A DNA stretch of 64,000 nucleotides from Batillaria attramentaria (Eukaryota; Mollusca; Gastropoda; Batillariidae), in contig JACVVK020000146.1 in the NCBI GenBank assembly GCA_018292915.2, forward strand, positions 1,185,001 through 1,249,000. The letters are read 5' to 3'. Positions 59,024-64,000 of the stretch are shown here, piece after piece. The first letter of the stretch is position 1. Every line of letters begins with the position of its first letter. The position numbers and the translations under genes were made by a program. The notes beneath the pieces were generated by a model. It searched no databases and was not told the origin of the DNA. It worked only from the letters and a program-made list of their open reading frames with translations.

Positions 59024-59726
59024 TTAACGTCGTCTGCCGTCAGTACGTGGTACACTTCTAGAACAACTTACGGCCGGAGTTACCACAATGATCTCAGATG
59101 CTATATGGTGACCCAAGTGACTGATAATGACACACAGATTCACTGAGTGCATTTGATGGAATGTTTTCCACACGCTGTTCAGTCACTGAGTGTATGCCTG
59201 TCGTACGCCTCAGTGAGACTGTTAAAGACTATCTTGACGAAGCTTAGACTAAAAGATTAGTACGACTGACCTGAATAAGCGGAGACCAGTACGGCAAGTC
59301 TGTGACTATTTCACGGAATAAACAGTAATACACGCTGTTGATAGTCCCGATAATTTTTCACACACAATATCATGCAAAAATATGTTTAAAAATAGTGGCC
59401 GTATTCCTTCGTGGATGAGTTGGGAAAAAAGTTCAAGTTCACTGAACACTTGTCATTGTTTTATTTTTGTTGTTGTTTTCCAGTTTAAACGGAATTTTCG
59501 GTTCAGCATTGTGGTGTTCGTACGGCGCCAAGAGAGTAAGTGTTGAAGTGTTTTGTTAAAACTCAACAAATTTATACTGAATAATCCCGGCGAAAAAGCA
59601 CGTGCTCTCTTGTGCAGGCCACCTCAGGTTTGAGTTGGATTTTATTTTTCGGGCTGTGTTCTGTGAACACTCACTCGATCTTGTGTTTTCTTAATTTAAG
59701 ACGATTTCCTACTTCTCAGAGAACGT

Positions 59727-59871
59727 GTGCTCGGGTCGTGAGTTGGCATTCGGTCCCAGCTGGGGCCAAACATTTGTACTGGCCTCTTTCTCGTTGCCCC
59801 GTCTTTTATATCACCCTAACGTGGCGGAAAAGAACGTTAAACTCCCAAACACCCATCCACCCTCTCCACTC
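59727..59871 (+). mobile_element. 5'-truncated tRNA-derived SINE with 13-bp target-site duplication
   Basis: Lacks the A box and starts inside the tRNA-like head. Flanked by TCTCAGAGAACGT at 59714-59726 and 59872-59884. Ends with CACCCATCCACC. Confidence 0.85.
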
Positions 59872-60045
59872 TCTCAGAGAACGTCAGTGCCTTGCATTCC
59901 CCAAAACCCAGTGAGAATATTTTAGATGTCTACGCTTGCGTACCGAATCAGGCCGCATCAGCTGCTTTGTCGTTTTCATTTATTATGCCATTAATTTTAT
60001 GCACATATAAATGTTGTGTCGGCATTCCGTCGCTTTTACACGTTG

Positions 60046-60096
60046 GGAGTCTGGACGCTCGGGTCGTGTGTTCGAATCCCGATGCCGGTCCCAAAA
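60046..60096 (+). mobile_element. SINE head fragment
   Basis: About 50 bp matching the tRNA-like head: CTGGACGCTCGGGTCGTG and TTCGAATCCCG. No body follows. Confidence 0.5.
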
Positions 60097-60327
60097 GAGG
60101 TGCGCCTTTCGTGGCAGCGGTAACTGACGACAGTTAAAAAAAAAAAATGCACGGAGATGAGAAATGTGACGCTAAAAAAGTCGCCGGCTCTGTTAAATTC
60201 AGTAAAGTAACACTGAAGTTATGGTTCGATTCTGTTTTGAGAGGAGAAAAGAAAACAACAATAACAACAACACAACATTAAAAACAACACAAAAAGCAAA
60301 CACAGAAGAACTGAAAACAAGCAATTT

Positions 60328-60330
<3 letters not shown>

Positions 60331-60401
<71 letters not shown>

Positions 60402-60445
60402 CCAACCAACCAAACAAAAACAAACAAACAAACAAACAAACAAAC
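60331..60445. repeat. (CA)n(CCAA)n(CAAA)n compound microsatellite
   Basis: (CA)n 60331-60401 followed by CCAA and CAAA units. Confidence 0.95.
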
Positions 60446-61289
60446 TGAAGAGACTTTAAAAAGCCTACGAACAGGATTTCTTTCAATTTTTTATGAACTT
60501 GAATGATATTTTCCTCAGTGTTACCCTATGCAGGTTTCTTCATATTATATTTTTTGGCTCGGTAACTGTAGCATTCATTGTTAAAAAGTGAATTATTCAA
60601 ACAACATCAACAACAACAAAACTGACACAATTCAGTCACACCCCAACTGAAACTGACGTGATCCGGCGGCCGCGGCAATGCCGGCTAACAAATCATTTTT
60701 GCGCCCCCCCCCCCCCTCCCTCGGCCCCGGCTCCTTGCCTTTGTTTTAGCAAACCAGGTTAATGTCTTTAGATATATATGGCTACAGCTGATCATTCCGG
60801 ATGTTTTTGCGAAACAGTTCCGCTTTTCATTCAACAGATTACCGTATCCGTGTTTTTGCGCGCACCGCTGATGACTGCCGGCCGATACGCCGGCCCGGCC
60901 GAGACTCCTTAACAAACACTGACTTAGTGAAAAAACTTGACGAAAACGATACCTTGACTGAACGGCTGTTGTTATTACCCGACTACTCGGTGACACCACC
61001 GAAATATGTAAATATACCGGGACAGTTTCTGTGACTAAAATCAGTTTCAAATAAGTCAGCCTGACTGATATTATTATGCCTACCACTAACCGACCGGAAA
61101 GAGTCAGTTGGCTGCAAAGAAAAAAAAGTCACAGTTGATAGGAATGACACTGGCCTTTCCATCCACTGACAGTAACGCACAAAACACTGTAGTAAAAGCA
61201 GTATTATTTTGTTTGTTTTACCTGACCCGTTTAAACCCGACTGACCTTGTCAGTGATGCAGTTATTCAAAGCATCTGCGCGCCTCACTG

Positions 61290-61469
61290 AACACAGCGGG
61301 AGGTGACGGGAACGGCGAGCGCGCGGTCACATGGCCGCCTGACGTCAGAGGCCGAAGGTACACACAAGTTCGTAAGACACAACACCCTGCTGCTTTGAGA
61401 CACATCGCTAGCAGAAGACACATGGATTAACTGGGACAAAACAGCCGTTTAGGGACACATCGGGACAGC
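61290..61469 (+). promoter_or_regulatory. CRE-containing promoter and 5' UTR of the 61.47-kb gene
   Basis: A CpG-rich stretch (gcgagcgcgcgg at about 61313) is followed by CACATG, GCCGCC and a full palindromic CRE, TGACGTCA, at 61340-61347, about 125 bp before the ATG. No TATA box. This is a typical CREB/ATF housekeeping-type promoter layout; activity is inferred. Confidence 0.45.
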
Positions 61470-61512
61470 ATGGAGGTACTTGGTGAGGACCAAGCCCTTC
61501 AGGCTGTGTTAG
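61470..61512 (+). CDS. First coding exon of an unidentified gene (partial)
   Basis: An ATG at 61470 opens 14 codons (begins MEVLGEDQ) and runs into a strong donor, G|GTGAGT, at 61512/61513, phase 1. Upstream is GC-rich with a palindromic CRE. No downstream exon is recognisable up to 64000, so intron 1 exceeds 2.4 kb and the rest lies beyond the window. The peptide is too short to name the protein. A tiny upstream ATG followed by GAT TAA occurs at about 61422-61430. The call rests on the start plus donor plus promoter-like context. Confidence 0.5.
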
Positions 61513-63600
61513 GTGAGTTTTCTGGTGACTTTCACTGATTCTGCTAACTTTTAGCGGCCTTTTTGACTGACAGTCGTCTGTACGCAGTGTGACTGACGGT
61601 GTGGGGACACGCTCCTGAGCGTGGAACTACGCGAGCTGCGTATGAGGCGTCTGCTTCCGTTTACTTTTGACAAATGGCCCTCAGCATTTCGTTGACGTTT
61701 TGAGTGAGAGTTTCACTGATAAAGTTTCCGTGGTCACTGCGGCTCAGAGCATCATACAGTGTCAGGTCAGTCCTGACTTCAGTTTGTTGTAATGCGGTTA
61801 TAGACGTCAGCGATTCCCTCTTTTCAGTCAGTGTTTTGATTTGATGGAGTGCATGTGGCTTATGTCCGTCGGCTTTTATCACTTGTGTAGAACGCACTCC
61901 AGTGATGTATGAAATGTGGGTTCGCATTTCTTTTATGTCATTTTGGAGACAGGCTCGTCACGTTCCTGATCAGTCACGGTGGTCAGGCATCGAGGGGGCT
62001 AGGTCAGTGGGGGAGTGGATGAAGTGACTGAGGTGAAACTGAGTGCCAGTGAGGGGGGGGGGGGGAGGGGGCAGTGATGAGGGAAGTGGAGACAAGACTG
62101 TGACCGGCCAATGTGAGCAACTGACATCACTAATGATTGTCAATACAGATTTTTGTTTGTTTGTTGTTAGCTGTAGTTCGGTAAGTAAGCCGTTTACAAA
62201 GGTCGTGACTGATGCATACATATAGCCTATACGCATGTGTTGAGGTTATCACACAGTACAAAAGAAGATAGAGTAAGTAGAAGTAAGTTGAGAAGTAAGC
62301 TGCCATCGCACGTACCATGCTGACGTACTTGCCAGTGAACTGACTGATCGTGTCAGTGTTGTGCAAAAACGAAACCACAAAATGACCGCAGTCATCACGC
62401 CACTGAATTCAGTTCAACTGATGACTTCTTGTTCATTACATATCATAAGAACAGTCCTAGCTTAGAAAGTATACCTAGTACGTTGTGTGACTGACTCATT
62501 ATGATAATCAAGTGCTCGGAACGGCAAACACTGTCAGTGATACACTGACTCGGCCGGGGCTGAATGATTACTGATGTGCGTATCTCTCTGTACGCTATCT
62601 GGTGTTACTTAAACTGATCACTGCTTCCTCGCTGTCGTACGGCCGTGAACTGTATAATTTGTAGTGCAACACCACAGCGAAGATACGCTATACGTAGAGA
62701 TTTGACACTAATCAGTGCCATAGATTCAGTTTGGGGGTAAAAGGCCTAAGCGCCGTAGACTTTCATAAGCACATAGTCCCGTGCGTTTGCACCGCTGATT
62801 CATCCGGTTAGCCTCGTACCGTCGTGTGTTCAGTTGCGCAACTGAGTGACTGTCCTACCGACTTTCGCCACAAGCACTTGAGCGGACAAGAAACAGTTGT
62901 CTTGTACCCACTATAATTAAGGAAACACGATACCGGTATTTTGCCAGTGAGAAGCGTTATTCGGGAGAGCCTAGACGTTAATAGATCTAAAAAAAAAGAA
63001 TAATAATTAAAAAAAAACAAAAAAACAATCCCGACGGAAAGAGCTCCAAATTGAAACAGTTTTCAAGTTGTAATGGGGATAGGCCTTGCGTCTCACTTTC
63101 AGTCGTTTGTTTCATATTTATGTATTTATTTATTTATCTATCAGTTATTTATTTATTTATTTATTTTTAGGGGGTGGGTGGGTGGGTGGTGGTGGTGGTG
63201 GTGGTGGTGGTGCTGAAATACTGATGTTTTCCAAAAACAGCAACAACAAGTGACAAATACGTTGTTGCTTGTTTGGGTCCCCCCCCCCCCCCCCCCGTTT
63301 GGTTGTGCGTTTTAATTTTGATTTCAAATCAGTTGAATCATGATTTTCTTCATCCGCTAGGGGTCGCTCGTAATCTTTCGCCTTAGAGCAGAAGCACGGA
63401 TTAGTAATGGCGATTTCGTATAGGCCGAGTAAATTATGTACAGTGTACCTTCTTACGATTCACAGTTTGCTTTTCAAACTAGAGTACCGTACAAGCTCCG
63501 TAACGGCTCACTGTAATCCCATCGGTCCACAAGTCGAGATCACGGGTACCTTGTCCTCAGTCCCGGTCCTACCTTACCCCCAGTCCCTCCTCCACTGCCC
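61513..63600 (+). other. Intron 1 of the 61.47-kb gene (inferred)
   Basis: Starts with GTGAGT. Contains many short CACTGA/CAGTGA motifs, (TTTA)n at 63116-63168, (GGT)n at 63176-63210 and a poly-C run at 63278-63297. No second exon seen. Confidence 0.4.
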
Positions 63601-63632
63601 ACTACCCCAGAGAGAGAGAGAGAGAGAGGGGG

Positions 63633-63797
63633 GTGGGTGGGTGTGATGGGGGTTTAACGTCCTTTTCCACCACGTGCGGGTGATATCAAAGACGGGACAA
63701 CGATGAAAAAGCCAGCACAAATATTTGGCCCCATCCGGGATACGACTGAACTCACCACCCGAGCATTAGCAGTCCAACGCTGTACCATTCGGACACC

Positions 63798-63800
<3 letters not shown>
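63633..63800 (-). mobile_element. tRNA-derived SINE between (GA)n tracts
   Basis: Near full-length minus-strand copy with GATATCAAAGACGGG, CCAGCACAAATATTTGGCCC and a head ending near 63800. (AG)n flanks both sides. Confidence 0.85.

Positions 63801-63832
<32 letters not shown>
63797..63832. repeat. (AG)n microsatellite
   Basis: Purine repeat bordering the SINE at 63633-63800; a second (AG)n tract borders the SINE's other side at 63611-63628. Confidence 0.95.
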
Positions 63833-63835
<3 letters not shown>

Positions 63836-63964
63836 ATTTTTAATTAATGAAAGAAAACTTACGACAGAAAAACTACGACAAGGAATCCCGGCAAAGAAAA
63901 AACTGATACGAGGAGTCAAAACTTATTTCAGGTAAACAATACAAAACACACCGACACTGATATT

Positions 63965-63969
<5 letters not shown>

Positions 63970-64000
<31 letters not shown>
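63970..64000. repeat. (AG)n microsatellite at window edge
   Basis: Runs off the end of the window. Confidence 0.95.

Larger units (their letters stand above)
58275..59220 (+). repeat. Dispersed repeat R1 carrying two nested MITEs
   Basis: The same repeat as 3718-4140, in opposite orientation, lengthened by insertions at 58470-58681 and 58819-59023. Removing them restores colinearity with the 3.7-kb copy. Confidence 0.75.

Overview
The window is eukaryotic, intron-rich and very rich in repeats. Long (GT)n and (GA)n tracts, tRNA-derived SINEs, the style of the two coding genes and the abundance of short inverted-repeat elements suggest a marine mollusc, most likely a caenogastropod such as a periwinkle. 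That assignment is inference, since no barcode gene is present. Only three genes can be modelled with confidence, plus the first exon of a fourth.

Layout. 1-31.9 kb is intergenic: simple repeats, dispersed repeats, SINEs and two broken non-LTR retrotransposon 3' ends (23.2 and 29.7 kb). 31.9-37.4 kb (minus) is tetraspanin A, six coding exons, with an unusually long proline-rich C-terminal tail. 37.5-47.2 kb is intergenic and holds two SINEs of other families, a 39-bp minisatellite field at 42.4-43.9 kb and a third SINE at 44.1-44.5 kb. 47.3-51.7 kb (minus) is tetraspanin B, six coding exons plus a probable 5'-UTR exon. 52.0-55.9 kb (plus) is a TBC1D7 orthologue, head to head with tetraspanin B across a short shared upstream region. 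56-61.3 kb is repeats, including a dispersed repeat that carries two nested inverted-repeat elements. At 61.47 kb (plus) a first coding exon begins below a CRE-containing promoter; the rest of that gene lies outside the window.

How the genes relate. The two tetraspanins have the same number of coding exons with every intron at the equivalent place and in phase 0, so they look like a tandem duplication that diverged. Tetraspanins organise membrane microdomains. TBC1D7 is the third subunit of the TSC1-TSC2 complex that restrains mTORC1. I see no functional link between them beyond the shared promoter region of B and TBC1D7.

The mobile-element record is the most informative part. One tRNA-derived SINE family has about 18 copies, several with perfect 10-14 bp target-site duplications and several truncated at the 5' end. 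A TTAA-flanked element with 13-bp inverted ends (piggyBac type) and a TA-flanked palindromic element sit inside one dispersed repeat whose relative at 3.7-4.1 kb lacks both, giving natural empty sites.
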